From Drosophila miranda (Eukaryota > Arthropoda > Insecta > Diptera > Drosophilidae), in NCBI RefSeq assembly GCF_003369915.1, contig NC_046675.1:25668001-25732000 (forward strand): a stretch of DNA of 64,000 nucleotides, read 5' to 3'. Below are positions 12,801-23,900 of the stretch, in pieces. Numbering within the stretch: position 1 is the stretch's first letter; each line of letters opens with the position of its first letter. A program made the translations under genes and the position numbers. The notes below the pieces were generated by a model. It was not told where the DNA came from and searched no databases. It saw only the letters and a list, made by a program, of their open reading frames with translations.

Positions 12801-15140
12801 GCTGCAAGCTCCAGTTCGACTTGTGGCAGGAGAGGCAGTGTCAGATGGGATGGGGGGCTGTGCAGCTGCGACCTATGTATGCCAAGCTTAGATAAATAGC
12901 GAAATAAATTAAAGTGTGCCGCATGTTTTAAGCATCGACCTGGCTGGCACCTTAATTGCCGAGACTTGAGAGAGCCTTAACCTGAAAAAAACTCATATCC
13001 CCACATATCGTACTCGTAATAATATTAATAGCATACCACATAGCAATACAGACACGCCAATGAGGCCGGCACACGTGTGGCAAGTATTTATGTACTTTGT
13101 TTATCCCAAAATTGCAAAAGGGGCTAGAGAATGAAATGCATCGAAGGACATAGAGATGACAGCAATTATTATTAATATTAATAAATTATTGGATGAAGAA
13201 GGATTTCAACATGACTACAAGTTTTTATATTTCGCACAAGATTTTGGGGGATATTTCAGATCCTGACCAGACCTATAACAACATTTTTGTCGTGAGCAGA
13301 TTAAATTCAAAGGTTTCAACTTTCTAATAATTGACTAAGATATTGATCGATTTTGTTGAATTCTGAACAAATCAAAAAAATCTGAACAAAATAAAAATAA
13401 ATCATTTTTAAAGTAAAACCATAATTATTCTCTCTAGACGTAGGTAGTGCATCACTTTGTCGCCTCTGCGGATTTCAAACAATTTTCATCAGTTTTTTCC
13501 AAACGTTTATGTATGCCATGCACGCACCTGCTTGGCCTGGCCTGGGCCACATATCTAATTTTAAACATTTTTCAAACTCAATTACATTCCAAGGACCCCG
13601 CAGAAGATTATAGGGAGTGGGAAGACGAGAGGAGTCGTGTAGGTGTAGGTGTGCCCCTTGCCAGGTAATTGCTTGCAAATTACACAGTTACAGGGCCAAC
13701 AGAAGAAGAAAAAACCCCACGGGAAAGACAAAAAGTGAATGAAAAAGAAAACTGGAACCGGGATAACTTTTCAGTAGAGCTACGAGTAGACATATACAAA
13801 GACAAAAGTCTGTCTTCTCAGCGTCGTCGTTGCCCCGTCTAATGAAATCAAACAAAGACACCGCACCGGCAGGATGGCAGATCTCAGTCTCTCTCGGGGT
13901 GGGAAATCATCTTAAATTAGCAGCAAAACTCGGCAATTATGCGAGAAGTTGGCCAAAACCAGTTGCCAACTTTACTTTACTCAAACTTTTCTTGGCTTGC
14001 CATTCTTTTTGTGTGTGTTCTTCTTTTGAGCAAATGCTAATGACTGAAAGTGCCACACTGAGCCACACAGGAAAAGGAAGACGGAGGGGATGGGATGGGA
14101 GACAAAGTCAAGCCACAGGTTGACTGACAAACACATTGACAGCGCGTCGAAGGGGCGAAGTGGCGAAGTGGCTGCCGGAAATGGCAGCACAGCACAGCAC
14201 GGCACAAAATGGCTGTTTGCTTGCATCCGGTCTAGGCCAAAGATGGCAAACAAATTTAGCCATGAAGTGAGGAAAGTCCGTTCTGTTCCTTGCATACATA
14301 TTTTATGCAAACGAAAAGCACACTACCTCTGCCGCCCCCCACCGCAAACCTAAAATGGAAAACCGCGGCTTCTCCTTCAAATTTCTCCTCCCTCCACTTA
14401 CTCTTCTAAGCAGCAACCTTACCGCCCACCAGCCCTAGCGTACTGGGAATGCTTAGTTCATATTAATAATTCATAAAAATTTATGCGAAATAGACAACAT
14501 TTGTGTCAGTTCTGTCAGTTGCTTTTGCGGTCTAACCTGGCCGACAGCTGCCGACCCGGACCACGGCTGGGTCGTGAGCGGTTGGGAGGAGGGTTGGAGT
14601 CTGCTAGCTATTTTGTATACTTTACTGGTGTATCCATAAATTTTTTTTGTTTTGTTTTGCGCCCTGTTTATATTCTTGACATAAAATTCAGCTGCTGTTG
14701 TTCGGAGTTATGAGGATTGTTTGTACACTCTTTTGTTGGTGTATCAAAATTTCGTTGCATTAATATTCAATTTCAAAGTTAAACTATCTAATTAAGAGTA
14801 TCATGCGGGTTGTGCGCTAATTCAACCATATCTTTTTTTATAAGTTTAACATTCAGAAGAACAGGCCTTTAGTCAAAACCGCGTTCAAATACTTACACAC
14901 ACACATTTTTACATATTTTTTCCGATTCTTATTAAGCCCCAGTCTCAACAATTAGAAAAGCAATTTCACGTTAAGCCGCTTACAAGTAAAAAGAAAATTG
15001 GAATTGAATTTCCATTAGAAACAAACACAGCTCTGTTCCCAGACAAATAGCAGATTTTTTTTACATCTCATTGCCTGATGCGATTATGTCATTTATTTCT
15101 AAATCAAATCAGTCAGAGCGTTCGAAATTTTCTTCAAGTT
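4845..15140. other. long intergenic stretch, no supported gene
   Basis: About 10.3 kb without a recognisable exon on either strand. It holds simple repeats (GTGA/ATGA about 5154-5183, GA runs about 5288-5306 and 6861-6892, poly-T about 8022-8042), an AT-rich block at about 8980-9190 and a CT-rich block at about 9215-9310. The longest frame (9411-9908) has no domain and biased composition. The stretch could hold enhancers for the flanking genes, but nothing in it is diagnostic. Confidence 0.5.
6861..6892. repeat. (GA)16 microsatellite
   Basis: Uninterrupted GA dinucleotides. In flies such runs can bind GAGA factor, but no promoter structure is evident around it. Confidence 0.9.
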
Positions 15141-15180
15141 ACTAAAACACTCCCCAAATAATAGATTTATAATTATTTGT

Positions 15181-16089
15181 ATGGTTAAAATTCGGAAGTT
15201 GATTCTGCGCCAGATTATGTGCATCCTATTTTGTTGGGAGGAGGTGGCCCTCGACTTCATGGATCGCCACAACACCAAGATCCAGGCCGTACTGCATCCG
15301 GTCTCTATGGCGACGCTGGTGTCGGTTATCGGGTTCCTGCTCTTCTACGATATGCTCTACGCACTGCCAGATCTGACCGACCCCGACGGTCTGTGGTACA
15401 AGATAAACTTATTCTGGAGCATCTTCGTCGTGTACAGTATCTTCAGCAATCTGTGGATCTGCTTTTGGACGGACACCTCGGTGCAGGCGCTGCCCGATCA
15501 CCTCTTGCGGCCGCCGCCGGATGAGGCGCACCTGTGGCACTACTGTGCCAGCTGCGACATTATGGTTCCGCCGCGGGCCTGGCACTGCCGCCTATGCAAG
15601 GCATGCTGCCTGAAGCGGGACCACCACTGCACTTTCACCGCCAACTGCATCGGCCACCGCAATCAGCGCTACTTCCTTGTCTTTCTCTTCTACGGAACGC
15701 TGGGAAGTTTCCAGTCCCTGGTCTACAATTGTATCTATGTGTGGACAACTGGTGCCTTTGTCGTTGCGGATCCCTTCCTGATCTTGAGTTTTGGGCAGCC
15801 GAGAACAGACCCATCCACGGGCTGGAAAATCATAACATCTATGGTCCTCAAGTTGAACATAGTCGCCGCCATTGCCGCCGGTGGCATGTTCATCACTCAA
15901 GTGTTAATGGTCTACCGGAACAGTACCTGCTTCATGATATCCGACCGCACCTACGACCTCGGACCCATGAAGAACTTCCGCCAGGTGCTGGGCAAGCGCG
16001 GCTTCTGGACCCTCCTCTCGTCGCACATCAATAGTCCCCTGCCCAGCGATGGCACTGAGTGGCATATGACCAAGCACACGGATGTCTAG
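15181..16089 (+). CDS. DHHC palmitoyltransferase (CG4956/CG17195 type)
   Basis: A 302-aa multi-pass enzyme that would attach palmitate to protein cysteines through a thioester. Four membrane segments are visible at about residues 42-62, 75-96, 164-188 and 222-245. The cysteine-rich domain spans about 119-165, with CASC, PPRAWHC, LCKACC and the catalytic DHHC at 147-150, followed by TFTANCIGHRNQRYF. Phe replaces the usual Trp after DHHC. In my knowledge this, together with the C-terminal NFRQVLGK...SPLPSDG pattern, fits the fast-evolving, testis-biased drosophilid cluster CG17195-CG17198/CG4956. The gene is a single exon starting at the first ATG; ATTAAA at 16156 is a likely poly(A) signal. 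All key Cys and His residues are present, so it looks functional. The exact orthologue within that cluster cannot be fixed by eye. Confidence 0.93.
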   Translation: MVKIRKLILRQIMCILFCWEEVALDFMDRHNTKIQAVLHPVSMATLVSVIGFLLFYDMLYALPDLTDPDGLWYKINLFWSIFVVYSIFSNLWICFWTDTSVQALPDHLLRPPPDEAHLWHYCASCDIMVPPRAWHCRLCKACCLKRDHHCTFTANCIGHRNQRYFLVFLFYGTLGSFQSLVYNCIYVWTTGAFVVADPFLILSFGQPRTDPSTGWKIITSMVLKLNIVAAIAAGGMFITQVLMVYRNSTCFMISDRTYDLGPMKNFRQVLGKRGFWTLLSSHINSPLPSDGTEWHMTKHTDV

Positions 16090-16155
16090 ATATCCCACTA
16101 ACCCACTGTGAAACCATCAACATCATTCCCCTGTACTAAATAGACGCTCGCTTCG

Positions 16156-16161
16156 ATTAAA
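16156..16161 (+). terminator. polyadenylation signal ATTAAA of DHHC gene
   Basis: ATTAAA lies 67 bases after the stop codon at 16089. It is the second most common animal signal. Confidence 0.5.
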
Positions 16162-16164
16162 GAT

Positions 16165-17920
16165 TCTCAATTCCCATGCTTTTGGCCAGACAATCGAGTT
16201 TCTCGCTTCATTTAATTCGGCAATTCGTGTCGCCATTCAATGTGCTAATTACCATTGCCAATTCGGTGCGAGTGTTGGGGTTGGATGGGAATGGGAATGG
16301 AAATGAGGGTGGGATGGTCACGCGTCTATATTTTATCTGATTGCTGGATGGAATTGCAAATTTCTGGTTTGCTTTGTAAGAGAAGGGTATATGTATTTTG
16401 ATGGGTTGGTAGTAGCGAGTGCAGTGAGAAAACTAAAGATATGTAGAAATAAATGAGGTGAATGAACGACAAAGAAATGTAATGATATAATAATGAGTGT
16501 TCAAAGATGAGATTCCACGACTAACCTATCTGGACTCTGCCTCTGCCCATAGTAGTATTTAAATATAGAAAAAAATGTAAATAATAGTAATTTATAGCGT
16601 ATAAATGGAGGTACAGGCATAGGAACGAAAAGATAAAGACATTTAATGAAGAGAAAGATAGATTGAGGGGAAAATAAAAGCATAGAATGTTAAAATGTAG
16701 AAATATTGTAGACGTACTATCCAATAATAAAATTGAACATATACTTACTATTAGTTCTTACGCCCACTTTAATTTCTTCAAAAAATTAGTTCTTAAGACC
16801 ACTGTGCTGTATTCTCAGTACCAACACATAACATATGTAAGTAAACTCTCCTTGCAGAGAGCGCATGTAATAAGAAAGAGGGAAAAGAGAAGAACAAAAT
16901 TGAAGAACACACGTGCCAAGTTCCAGACTACAACTGGAAAGCTACGATGCATTTTATATCAATGGAAAAAATGAGCAACATTCAGAATAATGCTTAAGAA
17001 TTGAAGGAACATTTAAAATGATAAAGATAGTTACAGTTACAGTTATAGTAACCATCATTTATCTGGACAATCGGATTGATTTGATCCACAAAAATTGGAG
17101 ATATAAAGATGCCTTCATTAACCTGCTTGACAGTTACCCCAGTTAGGATATACCAAATTCGTCTACTAAACGAGCATTTCCTTTCAACATTAAACGCTTA
17201 ACATTTGCATAAATTTTCGCCTCACCGAAATCCCACCGAATTGGCTTGGCGGAAGAGTCTCTCCACTCTCTGCACTCCTCAAACCTCAGATCAGTCCCTG
17301 GCTTGTGACACCTTTTGCCGCAAGTCGAAAACACTTGTCAAGTGTCAGGAAAAGCCAAAAACCGTTTGAAAAATGAAGGCGACTGAGACAGGACAGGGAT
17401 TGGGGGCTACTCCGAGGATGGACTGGAGCCTGGGGATGGGCTCGAGGAGAATTAATGACGGCGCATGTCACTGACAAGCCTCGAAACATGGAATCAAAGT
17501 CCAACAGGGGCAGGACGGCGGCGTGGGCGTGTTGCCGTTGCCGTTGCATGAAAAATGTTCGAGGTGCGAAATCTGTTGCGAGGTCTAAACAACATAATTG
17601 CCAAATAAAAAAGTCGCCGCCGGCTTAAAGCGATGACCATTAATCAAAACTCAGAGCTGGAAAGGAGCATCTGCCTCCGGTCGACCTCTCTTCCGCACGG
17701 AACGTGCACTGGAAGTCCGCTGAGAAATGGCACTGTCAACACTTTTTGGCCAATCGGAAAGAAGCCGCCAGACGGGGGAAGGGTCCCGGAGCCAGCCAGC
17801 GACATTTGTTCCGGCCATAAGCGTTGGCCATGTCTAAGCAGAGCTTTACTTTCATTACCGCCTCCGTCTCCACTGCCGCCGGCTGATGGTTGATGGCTGA
17901 TGACCTCCGATATGGGGCCA
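16165..17920. other. intergenic, no supported gene
   Basis: AT-rich up to about 17100, then of ordinary composition. Open frames are short and overlapping. Nothing recognisable was found on either strand. Confidence 0.5.
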
Positions 17921-17924
17921 AGTC

Positions 17925-19312
17925 TGATTTCTGATTGCAGCGCACTCAATTGGACAACTTCCTGTTAGGACAGGACAGGACTGAACAGGATGGCATAGAA
18001 GAGGACAATATTTGCTGATACGTGTGCCTCTGCCTGGCCAGCATTTTTAAGGGCGAATCAACTTTAAAGTAAACTCCGCCCGAATCGGAGGGAACAAAGA
18101 TCCAACCGAGACCACAGACCACTCTGCGGAGTCCGGGTCTAGGGGGAGTGACGACTTTCCTCACATTAGCAGTCAAATAATCATACGCCGCATTGTCACG
18201 GGCCTAACAGGGGAATGGGAACAGAGGAAGGTGGACCTGTCATGGCATCTGTTGTGGATTTTTGAATGTGCCGTCAACAGGGTCCACGGCGGGAGACGAA
18301 AACGTTTGCCTATCGGGGAATGGAAACTGGAATGGAGCTCGGTTGGAAATGGGAATTCTCGCACTGAGAGGAGGCAGGAGGTACGAAGAGGAACTTTAGT
18401 CTGCGGGCCTTTAGCTGATGGAGGAGGCAGGAGGAATAGTCAGAGCGGAGGAGAATGTGTCCTCAGATAGCAACCACTACCACTGCCACTACCTCTGTCC
18501 CTGCCTCCGTCTCTGGTTAGTTGGTTGGTTGAATCGTCCTCGTCCTCGCCCTCCTCCTCCTCCTCCTTCTGGCTGCTGGCTTTGGCTACAGGACAAAATT
18601 TACCGCTAAGCATCTGCCAACATCGTGCGACTCTTCAAAGGACCGGGAACAAGAGGGGGACTGCTACCAGGGCCAGAACTACGACTGGTATGACACGCGA
18701 CTGCTGGTCGGGATCATGGGGGTCATTGTAATCATAACGGTGACTCTCTCTTTGCTGGAGTTTAGTCCTAAACAGGACAAAAAGTGCGCTGAAATGGCGC
18801 CAAATTAGTCAAATCGCATAATGGCCAACATACAGGGTGGCCACTGCATAATACTCGAATTCGTGTACTTAATATAAGCAATTTTCGACCATTTTCGAAT
18901 GTAAAGTCAATTGTCCAGAGTCCCCATTCCACTCCTTATTTATCCGTCGCTTCTCTTTTGGCAAACAAACAAAAGCAATTGACTGGAGCAGCTCTTTCTT
19001 CATGTGCTGCTCCTCTAGCGTCTTAGAAGCTGACGCTGGCTGCTCTGCTCTGCTGCCATCTCTGCTGCTGTTTCTGTCGTATCTCTGCTCTTCCTCTGCT
19101 TCTGGATGGATGATGGACAAATGGCAACCATCCCAAAGTGAGCAGCGGCTAAGCAGCGCAGCGGACAACAGTCGCAGCAGAGGCCCGCGACAGTTTTTAT
19201 GAATTTTCGTTTGCCTTTTCTCTGCCTCTGTTTCTGTTTCTGTTTCTGATTCGGGTTTCCTTTTGTTTGCTTCGCAATTATTTCCCCTGTAGCGAAGAGT
19301 GTGGACTGTAAT
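17925..19312 (+). repeat. left arm of 1.4 kb inverted duplication
   Basis: This segment reappears in reverse complement at about 39232-40608. Matching stretches include the end near 17925 (TCTGATTTCTGATTGCAG), CCAGCATTTTTAAGGGCG near 18040, the run at about 18515-18980 that looks almost identical, and GAGTGTGGACTGTAA near 19298-19312. Small indels occur elsewhere, so this is a diverged duplicate rather than an assembly echo. The arms enclose about 20 kb. Confidence 0.9.
18592..18808 (+). CDS. putative small single-pass membrane protein exon (left copy)
   Basis: A 71-codon frame runs from AAG-CAT-rich sequence to a stop at 18806-18808. It reads as an extracellular-like stretch with two Cys (SCDSS..., EGDCYQGQNYDWYDTR), then one strong membrane segment (LLVGIMGVIVIITVTLSLL) and a short basic tail. 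Codons favour C/G in the third position, as real fly genes do. The start is unresolved. A CAG acceptor at 18589-18591 with a GTTAGT donor at 18516 gives a 76-bp intron and an in-frame upstream exon from ATG 18418 (total 104 aa). Alternatively the unspliced upstream codons (from ATC at 18533) read as a Leu-rich signal peptide with no ATG, which would mean a lost start. I do not recognise the family. The same frame is kept in the right arm. Confidence 0.45.
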
Positions 19313-19319
19313 GGCAGCA

Positions 19320-20897
19320 ATGTTAGCGTTGCTTCTGTTACAGTTACTATTACAGTAGCTGCTGTCTGCTTTGGGGGGGTGTTAGCCAAGGGGTGGCTCG
19401 TCGCTCACACTCCACGCATCGCTTCACTTCTTGCATGGTTTTCGGGGGAATTCTTTTGCAATATTTCCTTTGAAATTGAACACTTTGCTTCCACTTTGTT
19501 TCCGTTTCTTGGTTTTGCTGTTAGAATTTTGCAAATTTGCATACATTTCATGCGGCTTGCACTTACACTCCCTGTCTCGCTCTGCCACTCTCTCTCTCAC
19601 CCCTCTACCTCTCTGTTTCAATGTATCAATGTATTTGTGTCGTGTCTTTGGGTCTTTGGGTAATTTAATTTTCACGAAATGTTTCACCTTTTTCGGGGAC
19701 ATTTTCTGCTCTCCCCCTCTCTCAGTCTGTTTCTTCGTGTATTTGCATTTGCAGCTGCTTGTGATCCGTTCTTGTTATTCCATCCTCCTTCCACCCACCC
19801 CCTTTATTTGCCAGGCACTTCACACGCTGCCACTTTCCACTTAACTTACCCTCCCCCACACGTACACACATTCATTTCCCACCCTTCTCCCTACCTACCC
19901 CTACCTAGCCGTTCCTTTGTCCACCCCCAACACCGCACCCATTCCTTGCGGTCATTTAACTGATGTTTCTATCATGCCCAGTGCTCTCGCTTTCTCTCTC
20001 TCTTCTCGTCTCCGAACTGGTCCTTGGTCCTGCGGCTGGGAAATCGTTGTTGAAATCGTGCGAAAAATTAAATAAATGACCATGTCCGATTCCCCTATTT
20101 TCAGGTCCCATTTCCATTCCCCCTTCCTGTCAAACGGCTCCAGCCGATCGGTGTTTCCTTTATTTCCACCTTATTTATGGCTTTAATGTCCTATAATTTT
20201 GCACTGATTTCCATTTACCTTTCCGATTTATGGCTCAAGGGTTAGGCGTCTCCCAACTCGGCTCCATTTCCAATTCTTATACGTCTGGATTCCAAGCATA
20301 AACATAATTATAGAAGAAGAAAAAACACCTGCTCGTACATCTCTCTAGGCGGAGCAAGTGAGCCGGGTTGCCACTATAATATTTATATTTCATAGCTTTC
20401 GAAAATATCAAAGTGATACTTTTAAAATTTTAATTAAATAAACTCGAGTATATGGTTAAACCCTCTCAGCGGGTATAACCATTTCAAAAAGATGTTCAGA
20501 TTAGTGATATCTTGATTCCATCGTTTGCAAAAACAGTATCCGATAATCTTTTCTAGGGACGTCCGGTAGAATGAATAGGTCTTGTCCATGTTATCGAAAT
20601 CGAACGACATATTGATATGGAAGGGTATGACAAGTATCGCTCCCAAGGCGAGCATTCCACTCTTGTTCCATCAAATATTACATTTTTGTTCAGTGCACTC
20701 ACATCAAGAGACCGCAGATCTCACCCTCCCGCGTTTAATATGAGTTTTTACATATTTCATTCGCTTACCCTTTCCCCCCTCGTTTGTCCATTCAACAACA
20801 AATTGGCCAACGGCCCTGCGCTTGTAGTCCGAAATTGCCTTTCATACCGTCAATTCCATCAGCAATTTCCGCGCCAATTAAAAAATTGTTGCAACTG

Positions 20898-20936
<39 letters not shown>

Positions 20937-23900
20937 TGGCCCTTGGCATTCGCCACTTTTGCATGCCACGCACGCACTGCAGAGGAGGGAGTGCTTTGCT
21001 GTGCGGGGTACAGGGTGCAGGGTGCGTGGCAAGCGTGATGGGGGAATTCGGTTGTGGAATCGCGAATGAGGTGCCATCTCCCTCCACTCCATTCGCCCCT
21101 CCTTTCTTTTTGTTGTTCATCATAAATAAATACTGTTAATTTTTCAATTGTCCGCCAGAACGCTTAACGGTTCCCTCGCGTCGTGTCCTGGAGGCACGTG
21201 CAATGTAATGCCCATAATGGAGGACCCCGTCACCCCAGTATTCAGATATTAAGGCTAGCTTCTGTGGGGCGAGGCTTCAAATACCCTTTCGGAATCTTAG
21301 AACTTTACATTATGTGTTATACACATGATATTTTGATCACATTGAACATAACACAATGATGTCCTAAAATTAAGAAAGTTCAGATATTATTACGTCTGAA
21401 CTAATTAGTCGATGATGACGGATGGATATAAAGACTCGTTTGCCAGGGTATTCAAGGGGATTTTCGAGCATGGACCAGGGGGGAATCCGATTTGCCACAT
21501 GCCATATGCTAGCCGAAGTTAAAATATGTGTTGGCCGGAAGTTTTGGGCTACGTGGCGAAGGAGATTGACAGACCAGAGCAGCAGCAGGATCGGGTGCTG
21601 GTGCGGGGGCGCGTGCAGGTTCGGCTCGGGGCCCAATAAAGTTGACAGCATTCCAGCAGCCGGGAACGTGACAGATGGGAGCGGGGAATGGGTATAGATA
21701 TGGAGATGGAAATGGAGATGGAGTGAGTCCCGCGTGTCCCGGAGTCTTGCCGAGCACGTGGTGTCGTCTGGCCGGGGCGGACGCCGTCTGGCGGCAAAGT
21801 TGCAACCGGCGTCGTAGCCGGATATCAAACAGTTTTGGCTGTTTGTTAGGATGCTCTCTCTCTCTCCGTTCTCCTAACAAATTTCTGCGAAAACACACAT
21901 GCCCCAAGCAGATGTCACCGATGAATCTTCTTCTTTGGCCTGCCGTCTGTTTATCGCGCCGGAACGGAAAAGTTGATAAGCAAAAACCGTTTTAATTTCA
22001 AAGGTTCTCCGTTTGACATTCTATAAATCTGTCAGCATTGACAAGGCACAGCTGTCCATCTCCCTCCCTCGAATTGGGATTCCTAATCGAAGTAAATTGA
22101 ATCACATGTCCTCTCGTTCTCCTTCTCCTCCTACCCTTACGCGATAAGCTCGACAGGGTCTAAGGGTACCCGTTCCCGTAAACCCAACCCCCCACCTCCA
22201 CCAAAAAGCAATGCAGAGAGAGGCATCCAGCGGAAAACGGCTTTTGTGCGTAGGGGGTGGGCGCCTAAGCCAGCGAAGCATAAATCTGCTCTCTAGCAAA
22301 GTGGATCCCTAAGTGACAGGATATAGTCAGAAGGGGAAAGAGAGAGGGATGCGAACAAGAAATAGAGGAAATACCAAAATGCCTCTTTTCAAAGATTATT
22401 GCAGATCTCGCTTTGAGTGGGAATGATAAGGGAAGGAATAAATGCACTGCCTCCCGGCAGGAGGATTTTTCTCCTAGTTTCGCTCTCGCCTGCTCTCATC
22501 GCATCTCATTACCAACAACTGCCGCACGGCCTACCTTTAATTAATAAGACCTGCTCTCGGTTTTTTTTTTCTTGTTTTGGAAATGGAATTGTATGATATT
22601 ATAGCCTGGATCCATTAGAACGCATCTTCATTGGCGAATTAATTGAGTGCTATCTACTCATTGCAGCTTTCATGGCATTTATTGTTATTATAGATTATTA
22701 TTATTGTACTTTAAATTTGCGCATTTCCGTTAGAGAAATTAAAGTATTTCTGAACAAAAAAACAATATTAAAAGCGAAGCAACGACCATTTGACACGTTT
22801 AAGCTTACACGTTTTCACCGTTTAAATACTTTAATATCGCTGCAATTGTATTACGATAATAAATCAAAGAGCCTTAACCATACCCAATCAATGAATGGTT
22901 AAGCCCGCCCAAATGTATGGCGCAAAAACCATATTTATTGTATTTCCCACTCACTCTGGTAATCCGCAAATGAAATTAGCCCAAACGAAACGAAACCAGA
23001 GCCAGAATTTACATATTAAATAAATGAAATTATCAAATATAATTATATAATCGAAATACAAATCAAAATACTCTTTGGTTTCGGGTAATGTTTACAAAAG
23101 CAGAGAAGAAATGCATTTTCAATCTTATATAGGATGAACATTTGAGTCGATACGGTCGTCCGACTAGTCCCTAAAGAGTTAAGATTCAAGATCGGATTAA
23201 TATATCAGGTAACTGCCACATGTACCACCCTTCAAAACGCAAGAATGTGCAAGGGTATTAAATGCTTCGATTCCGATGCCTCTTGTATTTCCTTCTTGCT
23301 TTTTCCTGATTTTTTGGGAGTTTTATTTCGCACTTTGTTCGGGAGTAATTAATGAGCTGTTCCGAAATCCTTTTGACCTTTAGCGGAGGTCATGTCTTGA
23401 GCGGGGATCCACTCCAGCCTCCATCTCCTTCATTCTCCCACTCACCATCTCATACAAATTGTATCTACTTACCAACAGCAAGAGAAATTAATTTACGAGG
23501 TAAAACTTATTTGCGAAACCCTTTTTGCGCTCTAACGGATTGAGGGCGGTTGAAGGATAGGGTGAGAGAGGGTGGCTTGGAGGCGGGGCAGTAGTCCATT
23601 GAAGCGTTTAAATTGCTGTCAACAAAAGGCAAACAAATAAATAAAAGCCAACATCCTCCAAAGGCGGTGGATGGAAAAGTGACAAAGCGGGCGGGGAGCG
23701 CACAACAAATATGTCGACAAATAAAGGACAATAGAGGGGAAAGTTACAAGGTAAGGAAATAGAAGGTGGTCCTCTAAGAGAAGAGGGAAGACCCTCAAAT
23801 GACCCAAGGAAACCAAGACGAAACGTGCGCCGAGTGGAATGATTAACACCTTGTGGATGGGGCTGGAATGGCTACTGTTGCAGGAATAGGACCTATGGCA

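Noticed and set aside
20434..20655. 73-codon minus-strand frame, initially thought to be a chemoreceptor start
   Set aside because: No continuation in any frame, no membrane segments beyond the first residues, no splice donor; too short to call.
20899..20936. possible protein-coding Glu-Pro or Arg-Ser repeat
   Set aside because: It is only a CCGGCT hexamer repeat; all frames through it open by composition and none has gene context.
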